Assembly (NCBI RefSeq): GCF_026210795.1
Contig: NC_089433.1
Span: forward strand, 4,179,001 to 4,243,000
DNA length: 64,000 bases
DNA from: Rhizophagus irregularis
Taxonomy: Eukaryota > Glomeromycota > Glomeromycetes > Glomerales > Glomeraceae
Direction: 5' to 3'
Position numbers and translations under genes: made by a program
In this document: positions 47,773-63,542 of the stretch, in pieces
Position numbering within the stretch: position 1 is the first letter of the stretch
How the letters are laid out: each line of letters begins with the position of its first letter
Notes under the pieces: generated by a model
Told to the model about the DNA's origin: nothing
Databases searched by the model: none
Seen by the model: only the letters and a program-made list of their open reading frames with translations

Positions 47773-49277
47773 TTAGCCAAGCATACTGGTCGGTTTAAAT
47801 CCACTGGATAGCAAACTATTTAAACCACCACTCAGGTTTGCTTCTCGAACCTTCTTTGAAATTCCTTTTTGATGACGCACCTTAAATGCTTGATTATCAA
47901 GTATGTCAAGGTAATTAAACGCTTGACTACCAATAAAACCTGCTCTTGGTGCTTCAGATATACCATTTATCTAAAAGAAACAAAAATACATTGAATGTTA
48001 AAAGGTAGGAAGGTTCTCAAATCAATATATATATATATATATTAACTTACATTTGAGATTTTTTGATAGCCCTTTCCTCCTTCAATTTTTTTTGGAATAG
48101 TCCGTAGAACTTCTTTACCCTTTTCTTTGCCTTCAAGATTTTCAGGTTGAGCTACTTCTAACTTAGATTTTTCATTTCTGAATTTCATAATTAAATCGTT
48201 AACATTAAAATTCGCGAAAGAAACTATGGAAAAAGCATAAAGTTCTAATTCTTACTTCTTTTCGGTTGTCGGTTTCTTTAGATCTTCATCTGATGCAGCG
48301 TCTTGTTTTTTTGATTTAGGCTTCGCAATTTTTCGTGAGGTCATTGTGACCTTAGACTATAATAAAAGAAAAATAATAAATTAATTTGGTTAATACTTAA
48401 TAAATATAAAAAACTATTTTTTATTAAAAAAAAAAATCTTTTTGTACATTATCTGAAACTAAAGATAACGTTTTTAAATCCTCAATTATATTATCATCAA
48501 ACTAAGACACAAATATAATAAAACACATCACACAATATAGTTAATTAATTATTTGCGTTAGGATACGCGACGATAAAATTCAGTTATATTTACCTGCAAT
48601 TCTATTGTTGATGTTAAATCATTGTCATCACAGACTTGTAATGATGGAAAAGTATCATTGTCACCTATATAAAGAAATTATAAATTAAATTGAATAGACT
48701 ATTAAAACTTGAATGAAAGTTGATTTAATTCAAATAAAATTATTTTCAAAACTAAATACCTTCTTCTTCTTCGCTGCTTTCACTAGATGATGTGTCACTT
48801 GATGTAACCGTCATTGATAATAAAGGTAAAGGTTTATAATCATCGTCAAAAGAATCAATCCTTCTTCTTTTTGATGATGATTTTGTTGACAATTTGTTTG
48901 ATCTAGGAGATTTAATTCCTAATGATCTTTCAATTTCAATTTCTTCAACAAAAGGATTATGAGAAGTCCAAACTATAAAATCACAAAAAAAAAGAAAGAT
49001 AGATTGTTAATTTAATAATCACATATTAAATATATTAAACAAGAATTCATTTAAATTTTAAATACGACTTACTTTCGTCGTTAGATTCCTCAAACTTTTT
49101 TGTGAGTGGTTGAAAAAATACATCTAAATTATTCAAAGGATTTTTTGGTTGTCTTTCTTGTAATTCAGTAAAAGTATCCTCAACGTTATAATATTCTTCT
49201 TGAGAAAATTCTTTTGTACAAGGTTTGAAATAAGAAGCCAATCTATCCAAAGGATTCGATCCTTGAATTGAATCCAT
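47773..49277 (-). CDS. Unrecognised Ser/Lys/Asp-rich protein, probably nuclear
   Basis: Six exons (49073-49277, 48760-48972, 48594-48664, 48256-48356, 48051-48177, 47773-47970) join in frame to 304 residues. The N-terminus holds two related motifs, NPLDRLASYFKP and NPLNNLDVFFQP, a short internal repeat about 35 residues apart. The middle has a basic KSSSKRRR cluster, an acidic SSDTSSSESSEEE tract and KKPTTEKK, suggesting nuclear localisation and phosphorylation. The C-terminus (GFIGSQAFNYLDILDNQAFK, NSLLSSGFKPTSMLG) looks conserved but I cannot place it in a family. The consistent intron structure makes this a real gene; function unknown. Confidence 0.7.
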
Positions 49278-51520
49278 TACTCAATTGTTACACAGCAATA
49301 GAAAATTAAGAAACGATTACAATTATCGACTAGATCTTGGACTAAAATGAAATAATACAATTTTTATTTAATAAAATTTGGAGAAAAATAGATAACTTTT
49401 TTTTTATTTTAATAAGAACTATTAATTCAAATACTCGAATAAGTATAATGTTACAACGAAGAATTTAGAAAGAAATTTTTTTTTTTAATAAAATAATAGT
49501 AAACTAGTTATAATAAATAAATTTGTTTTTGTAACAAGAAATCATAGAGATCGTTTGCTCTGCTTGAGAGTTAGAGAATTAACTTCTCTAGGAAAAAAAA
49601 AAAATTTTTTTTTTTTTAGGATCAAAAAAAATATTGTTTGGTGTTACAAAATTAGCGCTCCACATAAAATGATTGGCGCATGGTCTCAAGTGAGGTCCAG
49701 TGATATGCATATGATGCATTCAACTTAATTAAATCAAGAAGGTAATCAGGATAAGGACATAAAAAGAAAAGAATATTTAAAATAAAAAAATTTTACAATA
49801 TAGTCGAACTTTTCTAATGCATCAAACGATTCATAACGTAATAAAAGAAATATGATAATAATTACTAAATTATAACATCCGTCTGATTAAATACTTCTTT
49901 TTGACTTCAATTAAATTTGTGCTACATTTAAAATGCAACATACATGTGCGGAATGCCCCGATCCAAGCAAATGGCACAAACGTATAACTGATAAGTACAC
50001 ATACGTATAAAATGCGTAAAAATCACGTGAGATATACGAAATCATGTGATATTAAATTTACCAATGCTACATATCAAAAATTTCGGTTTTTTTCTATAAA
50101 AATGACTTTCTTTGAAATTAGAAATACTTTCTTCTCGAAACTACGAAATTACGAAATTACATATAATAATATTGTCATTTTACCAGAATTATGATCTAAA
50201 TCCAAAGAAATTTAAGACACTGATAATAATCACCACGCTTTGTAGTATTTTTGAATTGATAATAAATGATAATAAATCATTAAATCAACTTCCAACATTA
50301 TAAATCTTTTCTTTTTCGTATTTGATGTTATTAATGAAATTATATGACGGAAAAAATGTCTAATTTTTTTTTTCTCATTTTTTTCACATCACTAAGTAAA
50401 TTTAGTTATGGCAATTTTTATAATATTTTAAGCTCATTTGTTTTTATTTAATAAAACCCATCATGTAATAGTTCTGATTTCCATATGAGCTATAATTTTC
50501 TATTTAAATAATTTTCAAGAGAAACTAAAATTAAATAACGTCTATGAGATTACTTTAATTGTATAAGTGAAAATAACATGCTATCTTATTAAGGATATTC
50601 CATACCCAAATCTTGTCTTACATGTCAATTTCGAACATCATTTCCTTAAAAGAGTCTAGTTATTCTAATCAGAGGGCTTATTATTTGTCTCGTGGCCGTG
50701 TAAGAATCGAAAAATACTCCGCCGCATTTAAAGGGTTTCAAAGCCTCAAATTTATAAATTACACGATATTTGATACGTGTTCAAAGTTAATGCATTTAAT
50801 CAATCTTTTTTTTTTTTTTTTTGTAACCGTAAAATCATTATCGTATAATCAATCGTATATACGACAATTGTGAAATTGCGAAATTCGTAGTTTCTTGAAA
50901 AAAAAAAACATTCCTTGAAAAGATTAATTAATTTAGTAAAATGTAATTAATTATAATGAATTTGATTGACTGAATGAATCATTTTTGTTGGAAAAAAAAA
51001 AGTCTTTCCTCAACGCAAAAAATGTTATCAAAACTAGCAGATATTTATACTAACGAAATGAATTAAACCATAATGAGAAAAATTCAATCCTAAATTTAAA
51101 AAGTTCTCACGATTTTCTCTTTTAAATAATGAAAACATTTGTTTCTATGAATAAATGAAAATCCAAAAATGTGAAAATCATAGAAAATCACTTAAACAGG
51201 TTCTTCCATGATTTTTACCTTATTTGGAATAAAATTTCATACTAGTACCACTGACGAAATAACTATGAAAAGATTATGAATATTATATATATAAAAGCCT
51301 CAGTCGGGTAAGCACAGCCCGTTTTTTTTTATTACAAAACCAGATATAAGGATCCCATTATAACATAAACTTTTACAATTTTTACAAAAAATTGATTTAA
51401 TTCTTGTTCCATTAATATCCTTTAAAAAAGGAGAAATTTCTTTTCGCATGATTATTATTTAAAAAAAAAAATTAAAATCAACAATTACGAGTAAACAAGT
51501 GTATATAACTATATATAAAT
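49278..51520. other. Intergenic between divergent genes
   Basis: Upstream region of both the 47773 gene and the b561 gene. AT-rich. Short frames at 50012-50303 and 50613-50873 are not convincing. GC-containing text at 51297-51325 (CAGTCGGGTAAGCACAGCCCG) can form a small stem. No further feature seen. Confidence 0.45.
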
Positions 51521-52957
51521 ATGAAAAAACGAATATCAATTTTATTTTTAATTGCCATAGTTGTTTTCTTACAAGGTAAGGGAGAATTTATCTTAAAATG
51601 ATTTCACATGACGCAGTAAATTAATTTTCATTATCAATAAGGCGGGGTATATGGTCAGTCATCAAAATGTGTGGACCATGGATTTTGTTTTAAAATAACT
51701 CCACCAGCAAGTGTTAATGATCCTGTAAGCTTATACACTTTTGAATTAGAAGCTCCAGCATCTATAGGGTAATTTAATATACCGTATTACGCTAATAATT
51801 TCTAAGGATTCTCAAATTAAATAACCTTTTCTATTATAGGTGGGTCGCACTTGGAGTTGGTCCATCTATGATTGGAAGTTACATAATAGTAAATATTATT
51901 TTTTTTCTCACTATAAAATAAAAAATCCTATTTATTCAAATCGTAATTCTATTTCTTTAGATGGCTTGGCCTTCAACGAATGGATCAGCTATAATTACCC
52001 AGCGTATTGCGGAACGATATAGTGTACCGAGAGTCACATCTCAACAAAGTGATCTTAGTTTAGATGCCACTTCCAGTGGTGTAAAAAATGGAAAATTCAT
52101 TGCAAAATTCACTCGAGCAGTTTCGGTTGCTGGATCATCGATTGAATCAAGTGGACAAGATTTTGTTTGGGCCCTTCAGACAGAAGAAAGACCTCCAGAT
52201 GATGCATCTACTCGTGACATTTTTATTCATAATAGTAAAGGTCGTTATACCTATGTCATGGATGCAAATGCCGTTGGAATTAGTAGTTTAAGCAGATATG
52301 ACAAGTACATCTTGGCTCACGGAATTATAATGTTCGCTGTATGGGGTTTCTTGGTACCGGGTGCTGTTTTTATCGCAAGATTTACAAGAAATATTATTCC
52401 ACAAAAATGGTTCAAACTTCATTGGGGAATTCAGCAATTCTTAGCATCTCCTTTAACTTTGATTGGATTGATATCGGCATACGTAGCGGGTGTGAGATTT
52501 CATGCTGCTAATACCCATCATTTTCTTGGAGTAGTTGTGTTTGGAGGTTTCATATTTCAACTTACTCTCGGATGGATTCATCATAAACTTTTTGATCCAT
52601 CCAGAAAACATTTTCCATGGTGGACCAAACTTCACTGGTAGATGATATTTTTTTTTAAAAAGAAATATAAATATATCTATACTTAATATAATAACTATGT
52701 TACCAACTTTCTTTAGGTGGTGGGGACGCATATTGATTCTTTTGGCGTTTATACAAATTCTTTTGGGATTACAACAATATAATGCATCTCACGGAGTCTT
52801 CGTTGGATATTATATCTATGTTCTATTTATCCTGTCATCCTATGGAGGTATATCTTATTATTTATACAGGAGGAGGAAGCGCGATTTAGAGACGTTCGCC
52901 AAATCGGATGTCCTTTACACAGGAATACGTCAAGATGATGTAGAGCAACAGAGTTAA
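51521..52957 (+). CDS. DOMON / cytochrome b561 membrane protein
   Basis: A 382-residue protein from five exons (51521-51575, 51642-51768, 51840-51888, 51961-52637, 52717-52957), all in frame. Residues 1-19 form a signal peptide (ISILFLIAIVVFL). Residues about 25-175 match a DOMON domain (GWVALGVGPSM, then IIMAWPSTNGSA, and DFVWALQT), an extracellular heme or sugar-binding fold. Residues about 195-360 form a b561 core of helices with the expected histidines: H197 (LAHGIIMF), H231 (KLHWGIQQF), H263/264 (THHFLG) and H284/285 (IHHK). Such proteins move electrons across membranes and are linked to ferric or copper reduction. The tail after the last helix is basic (YRRRKRD) and cytosolic. Confidence 0.85.
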
Positions 52958-53166
52958 GTGGAATTTTATTATGATGTGTATATTAAAAGTGTATATTAAT
53001 AGGAATATATATCATTGTATCATGTATTTTTAGTCTTTGTAATATATAATATCATTTGTAGTTTAAGAATATATCCTCATATTATCTAATTCATTTTCTC
53101 TCTTCATTTTATTCTAAAATCTCGCCAACCTTGTCGGAATTTTTTATTTTTTTTTCATAAATATAG

Positions 53167-53416
53167 GTCTTTTGATTACTTCTACGTAAACCAACAAAAC
53201 TACTATACTCCATTATATTCAACACCTTCAGATCAATATAATATCAACGGTGGAAGTGCTAATTATTTCTTATATCAATTAAGATTTAATATGTTGGATA
53301 ATTTAGGCATACAATATGAAGCTACTCTATTTTGTATTTTATTATTATTTGTTATACTTTTTATTGTAGGAATCTTTACATTAATTTACATGAATAGTGG
53401 TTTGTTATTCTCATAA
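53167..53416 (+). CDS. Orphan 3' exon with one membrane helix (possible alternative last exon)
   Basis: After an acceptor-like AAATATAG, an 82-residue frame is open to a TAA: SFDYFYVNQQNYYTPLYSTP, a polar stretch, then one strong hydrophobic helix (FCILLLFVILFIVGIFTLIY). No ATG precedes it. It starts in phase 2 like the last exon of the b561 gene just upstream, so it could be an alternative terminal exon of that gene, or the tail of a separate gene whose start I could not find. Confidence 0.35.
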
Positions 53417-53710
53417 TTATTATCAAAAAAAAAAAAATTTAAAAAATTTTAGTTTTATTTATGGTCATATATATACATGTAATTCGAGTAGAAAATATTG
53501 GTCAGGGAAAGAAAATCCTCATTGTACATACACAACTATCAAAAGACTTATATTTTGAAAATAAAAAATTCCGTCACTTAAAAATGAAACGTAGATCAAT
53601 CGCGCGAAAAATCGTGATGATGGATGTATGTAACACAAAATGATTAGATAAAATTAAGAAATTAAAATAAAAATTATCTTTTTTTTTCTTTATATTTTTT
53701 TTAAAAAAAC

Positions 53711-56804
<3,094 letters not shown>

Positions 56805-58283
56805 TAAACAATAATGTGCAGCAATTAAATGAATAAACGGATGAGGTAAATTGACGAAAAAAAATTATTGGAAATAGTATAAAGAAGGGGTGGTGGTGTG
56901 AGCGTGATATGCTAAGTCATGCAATGATGTACGTTATGATGCGACCATAAAAAGGAATATGTGTGTACTCATAATAATTTTAGAAAGAGGTTCAAGATCT
57001 ATTTTGAATACAAAGAGTTGAGTTATTTATTTATGATTTAAAATAAATCAAATCAAATAAAAATCATTACCTTCTAATACCTAAAATTATAAAGTTTTGT
57101 CTTTTTGTCTTTTGAAAATTTTTTAGCTATACAAAATTATTTACAAAAAGTAATAAAGACAACTTTAGATGCTAGAATTTAATGCTTTCGTAAAAAAACC
57201 TATAAAATTTGATTAACTGTTAATTGCACAAATTTTGCATTGATCATCATTAACGTAAATTTAATTAATTTTGCAAAACATTACATAAACAATTAATACA
57301 AATTTTAAAAACAAACAAATTTTACAAATAATAAATTTGTGGTCAATTATTATATAAGATAAGAGAATTACACCGCCAAGACTTACTCCGCTCACAAGGG
57401 AAATTTTGTTTAATTACAACACCAACGAAATAAGTGCACATTAATATTCATAAGTTGAAAGCTTCGCATACCACACAAGAAACCAATCGATTAAGATTTC
57501 ACGAAATTTTTAATTGGTTATTACATTATTTACGAGATATTTTGAAAACATTAAATTTAGATTTAATCAATATAATGTATTAATTAACGATTTAATGTAT
57601 TAATTAACGATTAATAGCGAAGTTGAAATCATAAAAAAAAATTATCAAAAAAAAAATTGATTCAACTTCGAACACCCACTTTTTATTTATCCTACTTATA
57701 ATAGACTATATTTTTACACAAAAAAAAATAACCTTAGTCTTTTTTTAGATAATTAACGAGTTTCAAGTTTCATAAAAATCATATTATGTAGATAAACATG
57801 AAATTCTCACATTCATCATTGACTGATTGATTGATATGATTTGATTAATTAATAATAATAATGTACCGCGTATCAATTTGCGGCTGCAACGCTGCAACGA
57901 TAATTTTTAATTTGATGATCAGAAAATTTAATAATTTTTATTTGCACAACAAACAAAAATAATTTTTAAAATTTATGAATGGTCAGATAAATTTTTATCA
58001 GTTTAGTATACAAAATTTCAAATAAACATTAATAATTCCCGTATCCCAAATATAATAATGACAATTGATGCAATGCTTCACAAAAAACATGGTACTAACT
58101 TTTTTTCCCCAATCCTCATCAGCGAATACTTGCGCAGAATTCCTATTATACCTATTTTTGGTAAAAGTTTAGTAACATTCAAGCAATGAGATTAAATTCC
58201 GTAAAACAAAAATAAAAGTTTGATAATTAAAATTAATGTTTATCTTTAGCATAAAATTAAAAATTCGATGCAGTGATAAAAAT
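56805..58283. other. Intergenic, nothing recognised
   Basis: AT-rich spacer. A 20-bp tandem duplication (AATGTATTAATTAACGATTT) lies at about 57575-57613. No coding signal. Confidence 0.5.
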
Positions 58284-58291
58284 TATAAAAG
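58284..58291 (+). promoter_or_regulatory. TATA-like box of the secreted protein gene
   Basis: TATAAAAG lies 55 bp before the ATG at 58339, in otherwise mixed AT sequence. Confidence 0.45.
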
Positions 58292-58338
58292 GTCATTAAC
58301 TGGGCAATCTCAAATTTTTTTTCAACAATAAAAAAAAA

Positions 58339-59008
58339 ATGAAATTCCAATCTACTCTTATCCTTGTCGCTCTTTGCATCCTCTCTACCTTCTCTGCTTC
58401 TGTAACTGAAGCTAAACAATGCTTTCAAAAACAAAACGCTAGAGAAGCTACATTACTTAATAAAAAATTTGACAAACTTAACAAAAACTCCCCATGCAAA
58501 ACTGGTGAGACTGTTTGTATTAAAGGACAAGTCGCCCAATGTGATCAAGGAAAATTTGTTCTCACTTCTTGTGGTCCTACAACAGAATGTTTTGCACTTC
58601 CACTCGTAAATAGTCCCGGTACTAGCATAGCTTGTGACAAAAGCGAAGATGCTGCTAATCGTATCAAACTTGCTCGCCAATGTAAGTGTCTTATCTTTAT
58701 CCCATAGGTATTATGTATACACCGACGGATTTTTTTGTCAATTACTCCACTGGATTAAAAAAAAGTATAAACAAGTATAAAATCCATCGGCGTATACGTC
58801 ATACACAATGAGATAAGTCTGTTATTTCATGGATATCTAATAAATACTCCATATACACCGGCCCCCAAGGCATCGGTGAATATTTTAGTTATTCATTGAT
58901 ACCCATGGAATAGCACGTATTTATTCTACAATATACAAATAAACTTTTATACTAAATGTATTTAATTTTCTTTTTTAACATATTTTAGGTCGAGGAAAAA
59001 CCGGTTAA
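58339..59008 (+). CDS. Small secreted cysteine-rich protein, CBM19-like
   Basis: Exons 58339-58681 and 58989-59008 give 120 residues. A clear signal peptide (residues 1-25, LILVALCILSTFSASVTEA) is followed by a mature chain with eight cysteines. The spacing around TVCIKGQVAQCDQGKFV and TSCGPTTECFAL resembles chitin-binding module family 19; that assignment is by pattern only. The last exon adds only CRGKTG, which supplies the eighth cysteine. Codon use is less AT-biased than the surroundings, suggesting good expression. An apoplastic or cell-wall protein, or a small effector, is the likely role. Confidence 0.75.
58715..58797. repeat. Inverted-repeat element in the intron (1)
   Basis: A 19-bp arm GTATACACCGACGGATTTT (58715-58733) pairs with 58779-58797 with two mismatches. 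It lies inside the secreted-protein gene intron. Confidence 0.7.
58819..58916. repeat. Inverted-repeat element in the intron (2)
   Basis: The arm CTGTTATTTCATGGATATC (58819-58837) pairs imperfectly with GATACCCATGGAATAGCAC (58898-58916). Same intron as the previous element. Confidence 0.6.
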
Positions 59009-59531
59009 TCAAAAAGCAAACGATAAATTTTATTATCCGAGATAATTAGATAATTTGAATAAATTATTTTGCTTTTCCTTTTTTTTTCCTTAAATTTATT
59101 TTGCTTTTCTTCTTTTTTTCCTTAAATTTATTTTAGCTTCTATTAGCATTTGTTTTAGACTTAAACCTGTTTCATTTTTTTTTCTTTTAGCATTCAGAAA
59201 TACGAGAAAATTACACTCTTTTTTTTTTTTTATTAGAGATAAAGAAAAAAAATTTTTTATATTTCTCATTTTCATCATCCTTTTCGTATCAATAAAAATA
59301 CGAAAAAACTTTTACATTCTTTTTATTAGAAATCTTCATATTTATACTAATAGATATCAATAAACATGACAGAGATTATTCATCATTGATAATCTTTGCC
59401 TCTTTTTATATAAAAAATTTTTTTTTTGAAATTATAAAAATTTTAATAATTATTATCAGCTAAAATATCCAAAATTTTAAAAAGAGTGACATATTTCGAA
59501 TTTGATCAAAAATAGATCTTAACCTTTTACC
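59009..59531. other. Intergenic spacer after the secreted protein gene
   Basis: AT-rich, with long T runs. No gene seen. Confidence 0.5.
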
Positions 59532-59831
59532 CGTTCACTTTTCCAGGGGGAAAGTCCTCGATTCCATTATACTAGTAGGGACAATCAATGGAAGTTCCAA
59601 TTCACGAATCCGGACAGCCCCTTCAAGGGAGAATATCCAAAGATTGCCCATTCTTACTGGCACATGGTCGCAAAACAACCTCGGTGATGTTCAGCGCATC
59701 AACACGAATGGGTTCGTTCAAGAGAAGCATTCAGACAAGCACTTATTACTTGCCCAGATGATGCATCCACAACTCTAAAGGCTTTCAAGTTTGAGACCTC
59801 AGGATACTGCTGCGTGAAGAACGCTAACTAG
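59532..59831 (+). pseudogene. Coding relic of unknown origin (one internal TGA)
   Basis: A frame of 99 codons is interrupted only by a TGA at 59685 and ends TAG. Readable parts are RSLFQGESPRFHYTSRDNQW, EYPKIAHSYWHMVAKQPR and, after the stop, WVRSREAFRQALITCPDDA. The stretch is markedly richer in G+C than its surroundings. Not recognised; a transposon or transferred scrap is possible. Confidence 0.45.
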
Positions 59832-60461
59832 GTTATTTTATTTTTTCTGGACTAGTGAGCTGACAGTGTAATTGAACAGACCTGTGGAATATATAATCCA
59901 ATGATCATAAATTAAGACGAGTAGATTAATTGTTCGTATTCAATACTTTATTTTAAAATAATCCTTGATCTCCAAAACCAAAAATTTAAAAATGAATAAA
60001 AATTAATTTTGACCAAAATTTACAATAATTCCGGCCATGTTTTTTTTAAAAAATCATACCGTTCTTAACTGTTAAGCTAAAATCGTTAATGACAATTTAG
60101 ATCATATGACGATATCCAGTTACGCGCGTCACGTTAAAATTTTTAAATTTTTCCAATTTTTCTAAACATATTGAAATTGAACTAATTCTCAAAAATAAAA
60201 ATTAACCAAGGATTTCACTTTAGTTTATATATAATAGCAGATAATAATTTCCATTTATTAGTTTAATCACCTTAAATTAGAGGTGCAAACTTTACCGACG
60301 TAACTTCCGTAACAAAGTTACGTCAATAACGTCACTGCAGATGCATTTTATAATAATTTATATAATATCGAGCTACGTCACAAGTTACAACCTTTCGTTG
60401 ACTTAATGAGTGACGTATCTAACAAAAAAGAAAAAGTATGCACCACTACCTTAAATCATAT

Positions 60462-62700
60462 TCACGAAATCAGTTAAGAATGGGAATTTGTCATAAATTA
60501 AGAATTTAATTGACGAGTTAAATTAAAATTAAATTGAAAACTTATATTTAGATAGATAGCCCTATTAAATTTATCACGTTACCGACTTAGCGATGCATTA
60601 CATAATTTTTTTTAAATAAATAAATAAATAAATAAAAATGTCTTTTCTCTCTCACTTTTTTTTTGTTATCCAAAGTGAAAATAAGTGAAAATAAGTGCAA
60701 ACTATGTGGGAAATCATTTAAAAAAAATTATACAACACAAATCTTATCTTTAACGAAAACATGGCAATGGTATTACAAAATAGCTTATTCTAATTAAACC
60801 AATATTCTTTGTATTTTAATTTTCAGATAACAATGTGATACAATGTGATACAACCGAAATTTTTCGGATAAAGAACTTGGACACATTTTTCTTTTATAGA
60901 TCCTATCATTTAAACACTATCATCATTTTTAAAAATTTGTTTAACCGTATTTTATAAGTCCTATCATTTATATCTGTTTAATTTATATTTGTTTTGTTTA
61001 ATCATAGAACTTATACAATTAAATTATATTAAACTTATCAATTGAATCATATAAAACTTATCAATTTAATCATATTATAGAACTTATCAATTATTATAGA
61101 TCGATGTGAAAATTACCAAAGCTGTTAGGAGGCGTAAAAAAAAAAAAGATATCATTGTATTTTATAAATGATATACGAAATTACTATTCCTAGCAATCCT
61201 AATAACCTAAATTTTTTCACCAAAAAACTTTGTTTACCTATCGTTGTTGATCTTACCATATTATTTCTTCAAATTTTTTTTTGATCTCATTTCGACTCAA
61301 TTATGAATTTGAATCAAAAATTTTGTGATCAGTGTTGACTGACATGATTGTACGTTCGGCCAAAATAATTTGAGTAAAGAATTAATAAATAATAATATCA
61401 TAATTGACGAGTACAAATCATGGATTGGATTCAGAGAAATAAATACATCACATAATAATTAATAATAGAAATAACGATACAATAAACCATATCACATAAT
61501 AATTAATAATAATTAATAATAATAAGAAAACATGATAAATAACGATACAATAAACCATATTTAGAAATCAATTAATCACAAATGGGGGATTATTTATCAA
61601 AGAATTAAATTTAAACGAAAAACTTTAAATTTTCTGTACTTTTTCTTTTTCACGGAATACTATGAAAAGAAATCCGAAAATACCGAAAATTTGGGGTGTT
61701 TTTTTTTTATTAATAGAAAATAAATGTTACGGATAAAAGAAATTTCATCATCGATTTTTCTACAAAAATATTCTAAACTTAATAAGAATAGTAGTGAAAC
61801 ACAAATAAACTACTCGAATTGAATCAATACTACTTCTCTCTAATCAGATAAAAAGAAATTTCAAATGTGACACGACAGAAATTTTTTTCGTGGTAAAAAA
61901 CTTAAAATTCTATCATAAGAACATAATATTTATAATGTAAATTCATTGATTTGAGAGGCGTTTAAAGATGTAAAGGATAAATTAAAATATTTTTCACACG
62001 AATGCACGACCATTTTCTTGTAAACAATAATTATAATTTGTTGTTTATCATTGAGTATTATATTAAAATATTTTTAATCAAATATGATGAAGATCTTGCC
62101 ATTTAATTTATACAGTATTTTTTTCAAATTCTTTGAAAAACTTTTTCCTTCACTCCGAAAAAGAGCGATCACACATTTTGAATTTGTGTAGATCTTTCGA
62201 TTTCGATTAAATTGACTGGATATTATATAAAAACTATTATAAAGACTATGATGCATAGAGCTAATAGTAATGAGCCGATCTCATTCGGGTCCTAATATCA
62301 TATCATGGGCTAAATTGCACATGAACAGTAATCAATAACCATATTCATGAAATCAATTAATCATGAATGGAAATTGTTTATCAATCAAAAGTTAAATTGA
62401 CGAGTTAAAATTGAAAACCTAAAATTTGTACGATGTCACGAGACATTCATACTATGGTGAGAAATCGATAAGTCCATTTTTAGAAAAAAAGAATAATAAA
62501 TAAAATAAAGTAAAAAACTTTAAAAAACTTTTTCATTATTTCAATTGGTTTATTAAAAAACTTTTATTTATTAACTAAAATAAAAATAGTAATGAATTAC
62601 TATTTCAAGTTGAAATACTCCTTTTATTATAGATAACGATATATTATTTAAACTGTTAATGTGATACAACAGAAATTTTTTTGGGTAAAAGAACTCGATC
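60462..62700. repeat. Three diverged direct repeats of about 370-430 bp
   Basis: Copies at about 60462-60890, 61550-61910 and 62333-62700. Each begins like CATATTCACGAAATCAATTA, passes through AAATTGACGAGTTAAAATTG (weak in the middle copy) and ends like ATGTGATACAACAGAAATTT. Non-coding. Confidence 0.55.
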
Positions 62701-63542
62701 ATATCGAATCATTTTTAACGTAAATAATTATTATGTAAAAGTTCACAAGGCGCAATACTATTGTATTCTACACATGGTACAAGAGAATACCATTCTTAGT
62801 AGTAACCCGAAATTTTCAAAAAAATCCCGAGACCGAAACTTTTAAGTTTTTCCGAGTATTTTAATAAAATGGTTAATGTTAATATATTCTTTACCGCATA
62901 CATTAAAATATTATACCATACAATATATTGTAAATCAAAACCCAAAAATATAACAATTAATAATTAGGATCAAAAATATTTGCTCGCGTGACTGATTATA
63001 ACCAATGAAATATGCGAGTGTCACTCACGGAAAAATTTTATTATTATTGCTAACTCAAAAAAGAAATATCATGACGCATACTCATATTTACTTATTGAGA
63101 AATCCCTTTGCAAAATAAATTCATTCCCATTACCAAGAGAAAATATTAGGGAGTAAAAAAAAAAATTTGTATTTGATTATTTTGGTCTTGAATTTTTAAT
63201 TTTCTAAATATGTTATTATGAATAATGATGATTAGTTTGATTATCTTTGAATCTAATCTTTTAAACATAACAACAAATAAAAAATAACGATTTTTTTAAC
63301 TCTGAATGCGTTTAAAATCACGAATCACGTGAAATTTAATTTTATTAAAAATTTTTTTTGGAATTTTTTTTTTTTTTTACAAATAAAGTATTTTATACAA
63401 AAAAAAATTTCTTTTGAATACTACAAGTGAATATTATTAGTTTTTAATATTTTAATTAATAAAAATATATTTATGTTTTTTTTTTTTTTTTTTGACCAAC
63501 CCAACCTCTTCCCCTTCCGCTTTTTTTAATTTTAGCTAAATT
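62701..63542. other. Intergenic, 3' side of the MYND gene
   Basis: AT-rich, with long T and A runs. No gene recognised. Confidence 0.5.

Noticed and set aside
51297-51325. Possible second Helitron 3' hairpin (CGGGT...GCCCG)
   Set aside because: The stem is short and no CTRR-type terminus follows at the right distance on either strand.
52453-52731. Minus-strand 92-codon frame
   Set aside because: Antisense to the b561 helices and crosses its intron.
53461-53643. 60-codon frame before ECD
   Set aside because: No domain, no splice support, and basic low-complexity text; most likely chance.
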